Assembly: GCA_000434935.1 (NCBI GenBank)
Contig: FR882195.1
Location: forward strand, 25,668-89,667
Length of the DNA stretch: 64,000 bases
Reading direction: 5' to 3'
DNA from: Bacteroides sp. CAG:709
GTDB taxonomy: Bacteria > Bacteroidota > Bacteroidia > Bacteroidales > UBA932
Shown: positions 8,634-16,457 of the stretch, one piece after another
Position numbering within the stretch: position 1 is the stretch's first letter
Layout of the letters: the number at the start of each line of letters is the position of its first letter
The notes under the pieces: generated by a model
Databases searched by the model: none
What the model saw: only the letters and a program-made list of their open reading frames with translations
What the model was told of the DNA's origin: nothing
Position numbers and translations under genes: made by a program

Positions 8634-10616
8634 ATGAAAACCTACAACTTGATTACAGCGGAACAAATTGCGAGGCTGGAAGCACAATCGTGCAGGTGCG
8701 AGGACTGGAACAATGTCCTTGTAGACCCAGAATTTGACACGGAGTACGTGAGAAATGTGACGTTCTCCGGACAAATCAAACTGGGCTCATTCAAAAAAAT
8801 CTTCACATTGGCAGGGGGAATCCGGAAGCACAGCGGAATTTTTCACGCTACCCTCCACAATGTCGTGGTAGGAGACGACTGCATGATCGAACATGTCCGG
8901 AACTACATTGCAAATTACGTAATCGGCAGCGGCTCATATCTGGAGAATGTGACGGACCTGATTACCTATGGCGAGACATCGTTCGGCAATGGAATCAAGG
9001 TCAATGTCCTTAATGAAACGGGCGGACGTGAAGTCATCATCCATGACAATCTGTCCTCCCATGAAGCCTATATATCAGCACTTTATCGACACAAACCGGC
9101 ATTGACTGAAGCCCTCGACAAGATGGTCGGAAAATATGTGCAGAGCGTCACAGCTTCCTTCGGCGTCATCGGCGAGAATGTCGAAATCCTCGACGCGATG
9201 CATATTGTCAATGTCAATATCGGCCCTTATGCCAGGATCAAGGGCGTTTCACGTTTACGTAACGGATCGGTCATTTCCTGCAAGGAAGACCCTGTGGAGA
9301 TAGGCATGAACGTGATAGCCGATGATTTCATCGTGGAAAGCGGAAGCAAGATTACTGACGGCGTGATGATTTCCAAATGCTTTGTCGGACAAGCCTGTGC
9401 CCTGGGGCATGGCTACAGCGCTTCGGAATCATTGTTCTTCAGCAACTGCCAAGGAGAAAACGGTGAGGCATGCTCGCTTTTCGCCGGGCCATATACGGTT
9501 ACCCATCACAAGTCGACACTGCTGATTGCCGGAATGTTTTCATTCATGAATGCCGGTTCGGGGTCCAACCAGAGCAATCACATGTATAAATTGGGACCGA
9601 TTCATCAGGGTATTCTCGAAAGGGGAGCGAAGACTACATCAGATTCATATATATTGTGGCCCGCTAAAATCGGCGCGTTTTCCCTCGTAATGGGACGTCA
9701 TGTCAACAATCTGGACACGACTGATTTGCCGTTTTCGTATCTGATTGAGCAGCAAGGCTCTACCTATATCGTCCCTGGCGTGAACCTGAAGTCTGTCGGG
9801 ACCATACGTGATGTCAAGAAATGGCCGGAAAGGGACAAACGGAAAGACCCGCACCGCCTGGACCACATAAATTTCAACCATCTGAGTCCGTTCACCGTGC
9901 AGAAGATGTTTGCCGGCATTGATATCTTGGAACGCCTCAAGGAGGCTTCAGGTCTGAGGGCTGACAATTATTCTTACAAGAAAGCGACAATCCGTAATGC
10001 GGCACTGTTCAAAGGCATCAAATATTACCAGACAGCTATCGTAAAATTCTTGGGCAACTCGCTGATCTCCAGGATTCAGGATGCTGATATCAGTACGGAC
10101 GAGGGGCTTCGTCTCGCATTGCGCAAGGATACTGCCGTGGGCTCCGGACAATGGGTGGACATCTCGGGTCTCATCGCCCCGGCTTCAGAAATAGAAAGTA
10201 TCTGTGATGACGTGATTTCCGGGAAAATAGCGGATGTCAATGTCCTTTCAGACAGATTCCTGGACATTTTCGCCCATTACTACAATTACGAATGGACATG
10301 GGCCCATGATGCAATCGAGCGTTATTGGAAGATTGATCTTGCCCGGATTACACGAAATGAAGCCGCCGATATAGTGAAACAGTGGAAGAATGCAGTCGTT
10401 TCTCTGGACAAGTTGATCTACGAAGACGCCCGTAAGGAATTCGACTTGACGACCATGACAAGTTTCGGTGCTGACGGCGACAAGACGCGCCGGGATGAAG
10501 ATTTCAATGCCGTCCGCGGCGGAGGTTTCGATGACAATCCTTTCGTTCAGGAAGTCATTGACCACATCCGCCGCAAGTCGGCACTCGGGGACGGCATCAT
10601 TGCCCGTCTCAAGTAA
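8634..10616 (+). CDS. DUF4954 family left-handed beta-helix protein
   Basis: 660 residues from the ATG at 8634 (the frame is open from 8538, but the upstream segment has no family similarity). The N-terminal half is made of hexapeptide-like turns (Ile-Gly-Ser-Gly-Ser-Tyr, Val-Gly-Asp-Asp-Cys-Met, Ile-Gly-Pro-Tyr-Ala-Arg), as in acyl- and sugar-nucleotide transferases of the LpxA type. The rest is a helical region typical of the Bacteroidota/Spirochaetota family DUF4954. No signal peptide or membrane segment is seen, so it is cytoplasmic. The family has no established reaction; a nucleotidyl- or acyl-transferase role is only suggested by the fold. It appears monocistronic. Confidence 0.85.
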   Translation: MKTYNLITAEQIARLEAQSCRCEDWNNVLVDPEFDTEYVRNVTFSGQIKLGSFKKIFTLAGGIRKHSGIFHATLHNVVVGDDCMIEHVRNYIANYVIGSGSYLENVTDLITYGETSFGNGIKVNVLNETGGREVIIHDNLSSHEAYISALYRHKPALTEALDKMVGKYVQSVTASFGVIGENVEILDAMHIVNVNIGPYARIKGVSRLRNGSVISCKEDPVEIGMNVIADDFIVESGSKITDGVMISKCFVGQACALGHGYSASESLFFSNCQGENGEACSLFAGPYTVTHHKSTLLIAGMFSFMNAGSGSNQSNHMYKLGPIHQGILERGAKTTSDSYILWPAKIGAFSLVMGRHVNNLDTTDLPFSYLIEQQGSTYIVPGVNLKSVGTIRDVKKWPERDKRKDPHRLDHINFNHLSPFTVQKMFAGIDILERLKEASGLRADNYSYKKATIRNAALFKGIKYYQTAIVKFLGNSLISRIQDADISTDEGLRLALRKDTAVGSGQWVDISGLIAPASEIESICDDVISGKIADVNVLSDRFLDIFAHYYNYEWTWAHDAIERYWKIDLARITRNEAADIVKQWKNAVVSLDKLIYEDARKEFDLTTMTSFGADGDKTRRDEDFNAVRGGGFDDNPFVQEVIDHIRRKSALGDGIIARLK

Positions 10617-10739
10617 ATTTTCCGTATCCATGTGTCCAGTCGAATATCAGAATACATGGAGATTACTCCGACCATGGCATGATGATTGTCTTATCGAGTC
10701 TGCGTACAACATTGATTCTTATCCGAAAACCAATTGATT

Positions 10740-11417
10740 ATGAACAGAAATAAATTGACGGCAGCAACGGTCGCATGCATTCTTATGCTGACCTTCAGTA
10801 TCTCTGCAATCGCGAGAATTAAAAAACCTGTCATAGAACGCGGCATGACCAAACAGCAAGTGACAGCTTTGCTTGGTACCCCGTTGACATCCAGTTTCGA
10901 TGAATTCGGCGACATCTGGATGTATGAAGAATGGCGCGGACCGTTTGTGGGTGGTTCAAACGTAAGGATTTATGTAATGTTCGATATGACTGGTAAAGTC
11001 GTCAGATGTGACGAACGGACAATTGAGTCCAACCGGCAGGAAGAAATCAATTCTCAGGTTTACTCCAATGGCGTTCCAAGAATAAATCAGCAGGTATATC
11101 CGCATGGACTGCACGGGCTGAACGATAGAGACTTTTCCACTTTATATAAAAAAGTGTCCGATGCCAGCTTCGATAAAGACAAGAAGGATTTGATAGAAGT
11201 GGCCAGCCTTGGCTGCTATTACTCATGCAATCAATGCGCGAAGATATTAAGCATCTTTTCGTTTGACGATGATAAACTAGCCGTGTTCAAGTTAATGGCT
11301 TCTCATATCATTGACTTGCAGAATATACATATAATTTATCAGCAGTTTACATTCGATGATGCCAAAAAGATGGTCTCGGATATTCTGCAGTCAGAGTTTG
11401 CACATTACTCGCACTGA
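10740..11417 (+). CDS. Secreted SmpA/OmlA-like plus DUF4476 domain protein
   Basis: 225 residues from the ATG at 10740 (a TTG two codons upstream is less likely). A signal peptide (about 1-25) is followed by an SmpA/BamE-like segment containing Ile-Glu-Arg-Gly-Met-Thr-Lys-Gln-Gln-Val and Leu-Leu-Gly-Thr-Pro, then a short linker and a C-terminal helical DUF4476-like domain from about residue 130 (Phe-Ser-Thr-Leu-Tyr-Lys-Lys-Val through Asp-Ala-Lys-Lys-Met-Val). The first module is typical of small envelope proteins involved in outer membrane assembly; the second has no defined function. The gene is more AT-rich than its neighbours and stands alone between DUF4954 and the convergent S46 peptidase. 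Its role is unknown. Confidence 0.65.
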   Translation: MNRNKLTAATVACILMLTFSISAIARIKKPVIERGMTKQQVTALLGTPLTSSFDEFGDIWMYEEWRGPFVGGSNVRIYVMFDMTGKVVRCDERTIESNRQEEINSQVYSNGVPRINQQVYPHGLHGLNDRDFSTLYKKVSDASFDKDKKDLIEVASLGCYYSCNQCAKILSIFSFDDDKLAVFKLMASHIIDLQNIHIIYQQFTFDDAKKMVSDILQSEFAHYSH

Positions 11418-11488
11418 TCGACAGATTCATTCGTCATAAATCAGATATCCCAGCATTTCAGACGCCATTTCAGACGTAAAAATCCGCA

Positions 11489-11520
11489 ACAGCCGCAGGT
11501 GTTCGTAACCATGTGGCTGT
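11489..11520 (-). terminator. Possible hairpin terminator between convergent genes
   Basis: ACAGCCGCA (11489-11497) pairs with TGTGGCTGT (11512-11520), nine pairs including one G-U, with a 14-base loop. On the minus strand the stem is followed shortly by five T residues, so it could end the S46 peptidase transcript. The T run is short and offset by several bases, so this is a weak call. Confidence 0.35.
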
Positions 11521-11536
11521 GACAGCCCATGAATCC

Positions 11537-13675
11537 CTAATTCACGAACACCATTTCTTTCAGCAGATGGTCTGCGCCGGCCAGCTTGTCTATGGTGAAC
11601 AGGACATAGCGGATGTCAAGCGAAATGTTGCGGCAATAGTCAGGGTCGAATTCGATGTCGCTCATCGTGCCTTCCCATACGCGGTCGAAATTCAGACCGA
11701 TCAGGTTGCCGTCCTTGTTTATCACCGGACTTCCGGAATTGCCTCCCGAGGTGTGGTTGGTGGCGATGAAGCATACCGGAACTGTCTTCTTTCCATTGTC
11801 CCCGGTTATCGCCCATTGACCGTAATCCTTGGCCGCATAGATGTCGCGCAGCCTCTGTGGAATGTCATAGTCGAAAATCTCAGGATTGTCCTTTTCCATT
11901 ATTCCTTCGAGCGTCGACTGCGACTTGTAATATGTCCCGTCGGCAGGGGAGTAGCCGCTGATGCTTCCGTAAGCTACTCTCAATGTGAGATTTGCATCCG
12001 GGAAGAATGCTTTCTTCGGCTCGAACTCCATCTGACCTCTCATATAGTCCCTGTAAAGCAGAGTGATTTCACGGTTCAGGCGTTTCTCGTAAGGGTATAC
12101 GTCGCTTGCATACCATTTCCTGAATTCATTGGCGAACCTTACCGCCGGATCAGCATACATTGTTGCCGTATCTGATGCCTGCAATTTCGCAACCTTGTCC
12201 GCATCCGTGAAGAGGGATTCTCCGAACAATGCATCTGCCCAGTTGCTTACGCTTCCGTATTTCGCCAGCTCTTCTTTCATATACTCCGGATGGAACTCTT
12301 CGGGAACATCTTTAGCGAATGCGCTCATGGTCGCCACGAAAGACTCCTTGTCGATAGGAAGGTAATAATCCTTGTAGAATGCCTCCGACAATGCTGCCGC
12401 CCCTTCATTGTCGCCGCCGGCAAGCTTCTTCGCTACCGAACCCGCGAAACTGCAAAGCTCCACGGACGCGGCCGTCTCGCTGTAATACTCCCTGGCGAAA
12501 GTATAAGGTTCCAATGCTCCATACAATGAATCCAGGCGTGGCAGTATGGTGCTGTATTCCGTCCCCTCGGCCCACTTGGCAAATCTCTTTTCGTATTCCT
12601 GTTTTGCGGCTACGGTGCCCAGGCGGTTGATTCCCTTCATCTCGCCCTGCCACTTTTTCCATGCGTTGGCCACGCCGGCATTCTTGGAAGAGTACTGGAT
12701 TCTGACCTTCTGGCTCTCGGACATGTATTTTTTCTGAGTGTCGAGCCTCATTGTCCTCAGTGCTATCTTCGCAGGGTCGGAAATCTCCGATACATATCTC
12801 ACGCCCTCTGACATGATATATTCCTGGGTCCTTCCCGGAAATCCGTACACGAATGTGAAATCGCCTTCCTGAACGCCTCCGAGTGAAATCTTGAAGAATC
12901 TCTTGGGCGTGTATGGAACATTGTCCTCGGAATATTCAGCAGGGTTGTTGTCCTTGTCTGCATAGATGCGGAAAATGGAGAAGTCGCCCGTATGGCGCGG
13001 CCACATCCAGTTGTCCGTGTCGCCGCCGAACTTTCCGATGGATGAAGGCGGAGCACCTACCAAGCGGACATCGCCGTATTCGCGGTAGAGGAACAGGAAA
13101 TACTGGTTTCCGTAATACAATGACTCGACAGTAGCCCTAAGTCCCTTTCCTTCGGCTGTTACCTCTTTTATGAGCTGCTTGGAATTGACATTCACGATGG
13201 AGTCCCTTTGCGCTTCGGTCAATTCCGGGGTATATCCTTCGAGAATCACTGAAGTGACGTCTTCCATCCTTTCCAGGAAACTCACGCTGAGCCCCTTGTT
13301 CGGCAGTTCCTCCTCTCTGCTCATTGCCCAGAATCCGTCCCGCAGGTAGTCGTGTTCGACGCTGCTGTGCTTCTGGATCTGGCCGTATCCGCAGTGGTGG
13401 TTGGTAAGAAGCAGTCCTTCCGCTGAAATGACTTCACCCGTGCATCCGCGCCCGAAAAGCACGACCGCATCTTTCAATGATGCCTGATTCACGCTGTAAA
13501 TGTCTTCTGCCGAGAGCCTGAAGCCCTTGTTCTGCATGTCCCCGATCCTCTCTGAAATCAGCGACGGAAGCCACATGCCCTCATCCGCATAAGCCGCCGT
13601 TTCCGCAATGATTCCCATCGACAATGTCAATGTCAATGCTCCGATCGTGTTCCTGAAAATTCCTTTCTGTGTCAT
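11537..13675 (-). CDS. S46 family dipeptidyl peptidase, DPP11-like (Asp/Glu-specific)
   Basis: 712 residues from the ATG at 13675; upstream in-frame Met codons lie in or before the predicted promoter. A signal peptide (about 1-31) precedes the S46 domain. Catalytic His is in Leu-Thr-Asn-His-His-Cys-Gly-Tyr (about 94), Asp in His-Thr-Gly-Asp-Phe (about 231) and Ser in Gly-Gly-Asn-Ser-Gly-Ser-Pro (about 647). The residue 18 positions after the catalytic Ser is Arg (in Asn-Phe-Asp-Arg-Val-Trp-Glu-Gly); in Porphyromonas gingivalis the equivalent Arg673 defines DPP11, while DPP7 has Gly. The enzyme should therefore remove N-terminal dipeptides with Asp or Glu at the second position in the periplasm, supporting peptide-based nutrition. 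Confidence 0.9.
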   Translation of the reverse strand: MTQKGIFRNTIGALTLTLSMGIIAETAAYADEGMWLPSLISERIGDMQNKGFRLSAEDIYSVNQASLKDAVVLFGRGCTGEVISAEGLLLTNHHCGYGQIQKHSSVEHDYLRDGFWAMSREEELPNKGLSVSFLERMEDVTSVILEGYTPELTEAQRDSIVNVNSKQLIKEVTAEGKGLRATVESLYYGNQYFLFLYREYGDVRLVGAPPSSIGKFGGDTDNWMWPRHTGDFSIFRIYADKDNNPAEYSEDNVPYTPKRFFKISLGGVQEGDFTFVYGFPGRTQEYIMSEGVRYVSEISDPAKIALRTMRLDTQKKYMSESQKVRIQYSSKNAGVANAWKKWQGEMKGINRLGTVAAKQEYEKRFAKWAEGTEYSTILPRLDSLYGALEPYTFAREYYSETAASVELCSFAGSVAKKLAGGDNEGAAALSEAFYKDYYLPIDKESFVATMSAFAKDVPEEFHPEYMKEELAKYGSVSNWADALFGESLFTDADKVAKLQASDTATMYADPAVRFANEFRKWYASDVYPYEKRLNREITLLYRDYMRGQMEFEPKKAFFPDANLTLRVAYGSISGYSPADGTYYKSQSTLEGIMEKDNPEIFDYDIPQRLRDIYAAKDYGQWAITGDNGKKTVPVCFIATNHTSGGNSGSPVINKDGNLIGLNFDRVWEGTMSDIEFDPDYCRNISLDIRYVLFTIDKLAGADHLLKEMVFVN

Positions 13676-13743
13676 TCGGTTATTGTTTGATGTATGTTTT
13701 GTTTGATTGTTATGTTCTGCATGACGATATGAAGAACATAACA

Positions 13744-13751
13744 CAAAGATA
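13744..13751 (-). promoter_or_regulatory. -7 element of the S46 peptidase promoter
   Basis: TATCTTTG on the minus strand matches TAnnTTTG. A TTG is present about 22 bases upstream, slightly farther than usual. It implies a leader of about 60 bases and excludes an initiation codon at 13774. Confidence 0.55.
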
Positions 13752-13817
13752 ATCAAATGCCGCCGATAATTCACAACCGTTGCGCGTTATTTGCCGCAAG
13801 AGTGACTGTATGATTTC

Positions 13818-13978
13818 CGCCACGCCTCTTTTCAATGCGTACCAGGGCAACAATAAGTAGGCGTGGCGCATAAGTCCTTACGTCATAGCGGATTAGCTAC
13901 TTTCAGGGTTGCGGTTTTGCAAACTCTGAAAATGCCGAAATATCTAATAGCTAGCTATTTACACGCCACGGCGCATAA
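13818..13978. repeat. Palindromic intergenic repeat element, copy A
   Basis: The stretch 13676-14113 has no gene. CGCCACGCCT (13818-13827) and AGGCGTGGCG (13859-13868) are perfect inverted repeats; CGCCACG recurs at 13964-13970; GGCGCATAA is repeated directly at 13865 and 13970. The core 13890-13934 can form a hairpin (left CTTTCAGGGTTGC, right GCAAACTCTGAAAA) and matches a second copy at 53134-53178 at about 37 of 45 positions by hand alignment, without gaps. Function is unknown; it resembles a small non-autonomous palindromic repeat. Confidence 0.6.
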
Positions 13979-14040
13979 TTTCTACTTGTGCCAAACAGTT
14001 CACTTGCAAGTGAGGCATTTATTCTGATATGAATATCCCC

Positions 14041-14070
14041 TTGCAAGAAACCTGATTTTCGCTATCTTTG
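14041..14070 (+). promoter_or_regulatory. Promoter upstream of the repeat-flanked ATPase gene
   Basis: TTG (14041-14043), 19 bases, TATCTTTG (14063-14070). The transcription start would fall at about 14076, at the first base of the 39-base direct repeat, so the repeat forms the entire untranslated leader. Confidence 0.65.
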
Positions 14071-14075
14071 CAAAG

Positions 14076-14114
14076 ATTTGAACATTTTGTAAGACAGATT
14101 TGAACATTTTGTAA
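14076..14114 (+). repeat. 39-base direct repeat, upstream copy
   Basis: Two copies of ATTTGAACATTTTGTAA separated by GACAG. The last base is the A of the ATPase start codon. A near-identical 39-base copy (about two differences) begins at 15307 and covers the gene's stop codon, so the coding region is bracketed exactly. Confidence 0.85.
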
Positions 14115-15313
14115 TGGAAAATCAGACATTTTACGTTAGGAAATACTACAATGATGTATTAGGTAGAGTCAATGAGAAAAGGAATAAGATACAAGTGATT
14201 GTGGGCCCTCGTCAAGTTGGAAAGACCACCTTGATGGATCAAGTTCTGGAGAAGGTCACGATTCCTTATACTCTAACGAAGGCAGATGGGGTTAATCCAA
14301 AAGATTCCAGTTGGATTCATCGTACATGGGAGTCTGTGCGTGGCCTGATGAGAATTAAGCATGAGCAAACTCACTTGCTTGTCATTGATGAGATTCAAAA
14401 AATTGATCAATGGAGTGAAGGTATCAAGACGGAATGGGACTGGGATACTCATAATGATGTAAACATTAAATTGATTCTGCTCGGATCTTCCAGACTGATG
14501 TTACAGTCCGGACTTAAAGAGAGTCTTGCCGGAAGATTTGAATTGATTCGAATGGGACATTGGTCTTTCAAAGAAATGTCGGATGCGTTCGGATTATCAT
14601 TGGAGGAATATATATATTTCGGAGGATATCCAGGCGCAGCTGGATTCTTGTCGGATGAGAGTCGTTGGAAACGCTATATTAAGGATAGCATAGCTGCTCC
14701 GGCAATCGAAAACGATATTCTTCAAACCAGCAATATTTACAAACCTGCTTTGATGAAGCGGTTGTTTGAACTTGGATGCAAATATTCGTCTGAGGAATTG
14801 TCTCTTACGAAAGTTGCAGGACAACTTCAAGATGAAGGGAATATCACTACTCTTGCATCTTATCTTGATTTGTTGGACCAATGCCAATTAATCTCCGGGC
14901 TTCAAAAGTATGCTAATGATGATGCCCGCAAATATAATTCAAGCCCTAAATTCCAGGTTTATAACAATGCATTGCTGTCGGCCTTTCAACGAAAATCGTA
15001 TGCGGCAGTAAGAGTTGATGCAAAATTATGGGGAAGATGGGTTGAAAGTGCTGTTGGTGCTCATCTTCTATCACAGGCTGAGGACGAAGATTTGAGGGTG
15101 TTTTATTGGCGTGAACGTGATGATGAAGTCGATTATATCGTGCAGTCTGATGATTCTTGCATTGCGATTGAAGTTAAAAGTGGGAGAAGAGGTATGAATA
15201 ACGGATTGCCTAGGTTTACCGAAAAATTCAAACCTGCACATAGTTATATCATTGGCACTGGTGGAATCCCTCTCGATGTTTTTCTTGCGAGTTCAATAAT
15301 AGAGTTGTTTTGA
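14114..15313 (+). CDS. AAA_14/DUF4143 family ATPase
   Basis: 399 residues. Walker A is Gly-Pro-Arg-Gln-Val-Gly-Lys-Thr-Thr (31-39) and Walker B is Leu-Leu-Val-Ile-Asp-Glu-Ile-Gln (about 88-95), followed by a sensor segment with Leu-Gly-Ser-Ser-Arg. The C-terminal DUF4143 region has Asp-Glu-Val-Asp-Tyr and, about 15 residues on, Ile-Glu-Val-Lys-Ser-Gly, a pattern like the PD-(D/E)XK nuclease fold. The family is cytoplasmic, common and multicopy in Bacteroidota, with no settled function. The gene is visibly more AT-rich than the flanking S46 and efflux genes. The start codon directly abuts one 39-base repeat and the stop codon lies within the second, which suggests a cassette or an autoregulated unit. 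Confidence 0.88.
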   Translation: MENQTFYVRKYYNDVLGRVNEKRNKIQVIVGPRQVGKTTLMDQVLEKVTIPYTLTKADGVNPKDSSWIHRTWESVRGLMRIKHEQTHLLVIDEIQKIDQWSEGIKTEWDWDTHNDVNIKLILLGSSRLMLQSGLKESLAGRFELIRMGHWSFKEMSDAFGLSLEEYIYFGGYPGAAGFLSDESRWKRYIKDSIAAPAIENDILQTSNIYKPALMKRLFELGCKYSSEELSLTKVAGQLQDEGNITTLASYLDLLDQCQLISGLQKYANDDARKYNSSPKFQVYNNALLSAFQRKSYAAVRVDAKLWGRWVESAVGAHLLSQAEDEDLRVFYWRERDDEVDYIVQSDDSCIAIEVKSGRRGMNNGLPRFTEKFKPAHSYIIGTGGIPLDVFLASSIIELF

Positions 15314-15345
15314 ACATTTTATAAGACAGATTTGAACATTTTGTA
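15307..15345 (+). repeat. 39-base direct repeat, downstream copy
   Basis: GTTTTGAACATTTTATAAG, then ACAGATTTGAACATTTTGTA, then A. Compared with the copy at 14076 it has a base change in the first half-unit (TTTTATAA for TTTTGTAA) and one at the left end. The ATPase stop codon (15311-15313) is inside it, and the next gene begins nine bases after it. Confidence 0.85.
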
Positions 15346-15353
15346 AAACGGAA

Positions 15354-15560
15354 ATGAAGATTGAAGAGGCGATTTTGTATGTTCTGGCTGAACGCAACGG
15401 CGGGTTGAGGACTGAACAGATTGCGGAGATCATCAACCGCAGGAGGCTGCATGTCAGGAAAGACGGGCAGCCGGTTACGTCGGCGCAGGTCTATGCCGTA
15501 GTGATGCGTTTCCCGGAAACATTTGTGAAGGCTGAAGGACGCATAATGCTGCTCATCTGA
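15354..15560 (+). CDS. Small winged-helix-like protein (HARE-HTH type)
   Basis: 68 residues, with no signal peptide. The sequence Ala-Ile-Leu-Tyr-Val-Leu-Ala-Glu, then Leu-Arg-Thr-Glu-Gln-Ile-Ala-Glu-Ile-Ile-Asn, then Thr-Ser-Ala-Gln-Val-Tyr-Ala-Val-Val and a C-terminal Phe-Val-Lys-Ala-Glu-Gly-Arg-Ile strand fits a small winged helix resembling HARE-HTH domains associated with DNA-modifying or restriction enzymes. It follows the repeat-flanked ATPase by 40 bases and is followed by a strong hairpin. If the ATPase and one repeat copy were absent, the promoter at 14041 would sit directly before this gene. A DNA-binding role is inference. Confidence 0.65.
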   Translation: MKIEEAILYVLAERNGGLRTEQIAEIINRRRLHVRKDGQPVTSAQVYAVVMRFPETFVKAEGRIMLLI

Positions 15561-15583
15561 AGTCTTGTTCCGGAAACGACATA

Positions 15584-15618
15584 AAGAAAGTCGACCGCAT
15601 GGCGCGATCGACTTTCTT
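15584..15618. terminator. Bidirectional hairpin terminator
   Basis: AAGAAAGTCGA (15584-15594) pairs perfectly with TCGACTTTCTT (15608-15618) across a 13-base loop. It lies between the small HTH gene and the convergent rubredoxin gene and can serve both. The T content is inside the stem rather than after it. Confidence 0.6.
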
Positions 15619-15625
15619 GAGTTTA

Positions 15626-15805
15626 TCAGTCTTCCGGATATGGAGCGAAATCGGATTTCGATGCGCCGCATACCGGGCATTTCCACGAATTCGGGATATC
15701 TTTGAAAGGTGTACCAGGTTTTATCCCGCCATCGGGATCACCCTCAGCCGGATCATAAATCCATCCGCATCTGAGGCATTCATACTTCATCAGATCTTTT
15801 GGCAT
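15626..15805 (-). CDS. Rubredoxin
   Basis: 59 residues. Two iron-binding knuckles are visible: Cys10-Leu-Arg-Cys13-Gly and Cys43-Pro-Val-Cys46-Gly, with the conserved [16 protein letters not shown] and Trp-Lys-Cys-Pro segments. It is a one-electron carrier with a single Fe(Cys)4 site in the cytoplasm, used in anaerobes to pass electrons to rubrerythrin, superoxide reductase or similar oxygen-defence enzymes. None of these partners is in the window. It is a single gene, divergent from the AlaX-like gene and convergent with the small HTH gene. Confidence 0.97.
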   Translation of the reverse strand: MPKDLMKYECLRCGWIYDPAEGDPDGGIKPGTPFKDIPNSWKCPVCGASKSDFAPYPED

Positions 15806-15875
15806 AATATAATAGATTATTAGTTAATACGCTCGAAGTTAATCAATTATATAATAATATCAAAATTTAGAAGTA

Positions 15876-15905
15876 TTTGAAACCTGCAAAAAAATGCTAT
15901 CTTCG
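15876..15905 (+). promoter_or_regulatory. Promoter for the AlaX-like gene
   Basis: TTTG (15876-15879), 18 bases, TATCTTCG (15898-15905). The predicted transcription start is about 15911, which would make the ATG at 15912 nearly leaderless; the in-frame ATG at 15924 is an alternative. Confidence 0.55.
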
Positions 15906-15911
15906 CGGTAA

Positions 15912-16391
15912 ATGGAAAAAATTATGGAAGAACCGATATTGAATGCCCATAACAAGGCTGAATACGAGCCGGCGCATACCGCAGAACATATCCTTAACCG
16001 CACGATGGTCAACATGTTCGGATGCCCGCGTTCGCGCAATGCCCATGTCGAGCGGAAGAAAAGCAAATGCGACTATATCCTTGACACCTGCCCTACGGAC
16101 GAGCAGGTCGCTGCAATAGAGACGAAGGTCAATGAAATTATCAATGCAGCATTGCCCGTGACGATACATTTCGTTTCGAAAGAAGATGCCGCCGGGATTG
16201 TGGATCTGAGCAAGTTGCCTGATGATGCCTCTGATACTTTACGCATTGTCAGCATTGGAGACTATGACGATTGCGCGTGCATCGGCGCTCATGTATCGGA
16301 CACCTCGGAAGTCGGCGAATTCAAGATAATCAGTCATGACTTCAACGATGGAATCTGGCGGGTCCGCTGGAAAGTCATCTCTTGCAGATAA
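15912..16391 (+). CDS. AlaX-like tRNA editing (SAD) domain protein
   Basis: 159 residues from 15912, or 155 from the ATG at 15924. The protein has the two metal-binding motifs of alanyl/threonyl-tRNA editing domains: His-Thr-Ala-Glu-His near residues 22-26 and Cys-Ile-Gly-Ala-His in the second half. Such free-standing domains hydrolyse mischarged Ser- or Gly-tRNA(Ala), a trans-editing function in the cytoplasm. It is shorter than full AlaX proteins and lacks their N-terminal beta domain, so it is a minimal editing module. It has its own promoter and stands alone, upstream of the second DUF4143 ATPase. The substrate is inferred from family only. Confidence 0.8.
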   Translation: MEKIMEEPILNAHNKAEYEPAHTAEHILNRTMVNMFGCPRSRNAHVERKKSKCDYILDTCPTDEQVAAIETKVNEIINAALPVTIHFVSKEDAAGIVDLSKLPDDASDTLRIVSIGDYDDCACIGAHVSDTSEVGEFKIISHDFNDGIWRVRWKVISCR

Positions 16392-16395
16392 ATGC

Positions 16396-16426
16396 TTTGT
16401 TCTTTAATTGATATTTTATACTTTTG
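16396..16426 (+). promoter_or_regulatory. Promoter for the second DUF4143 ATPase
   Basis: TTTG (16396-16399), 19 bases, TACTTTTG (16419-16426). This is a near-perfect Bacteroidota promoter, starting four bases after the stop codon of the AlaX-like gene. Confidence 0.7.
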
Positions 16427-16457
16427 TGTAAATATTTAAAATAGCATTTTAATAATT

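Noticed and set aside
11513..12175. 220-codon plus-strand open frame over the S46 peptidase
   Set aside because: Antisense to conserved S46 sequence including the catalytic Ser region; not a gene.
13985..14040. tRNA-like or riboswitch-like fold before the ATPase promoter
   Set aside because: TTCACTTGCAAGTGAGG forms only a short hairpin; no cloverleaf, anticodon or known riboswitch core is visible.
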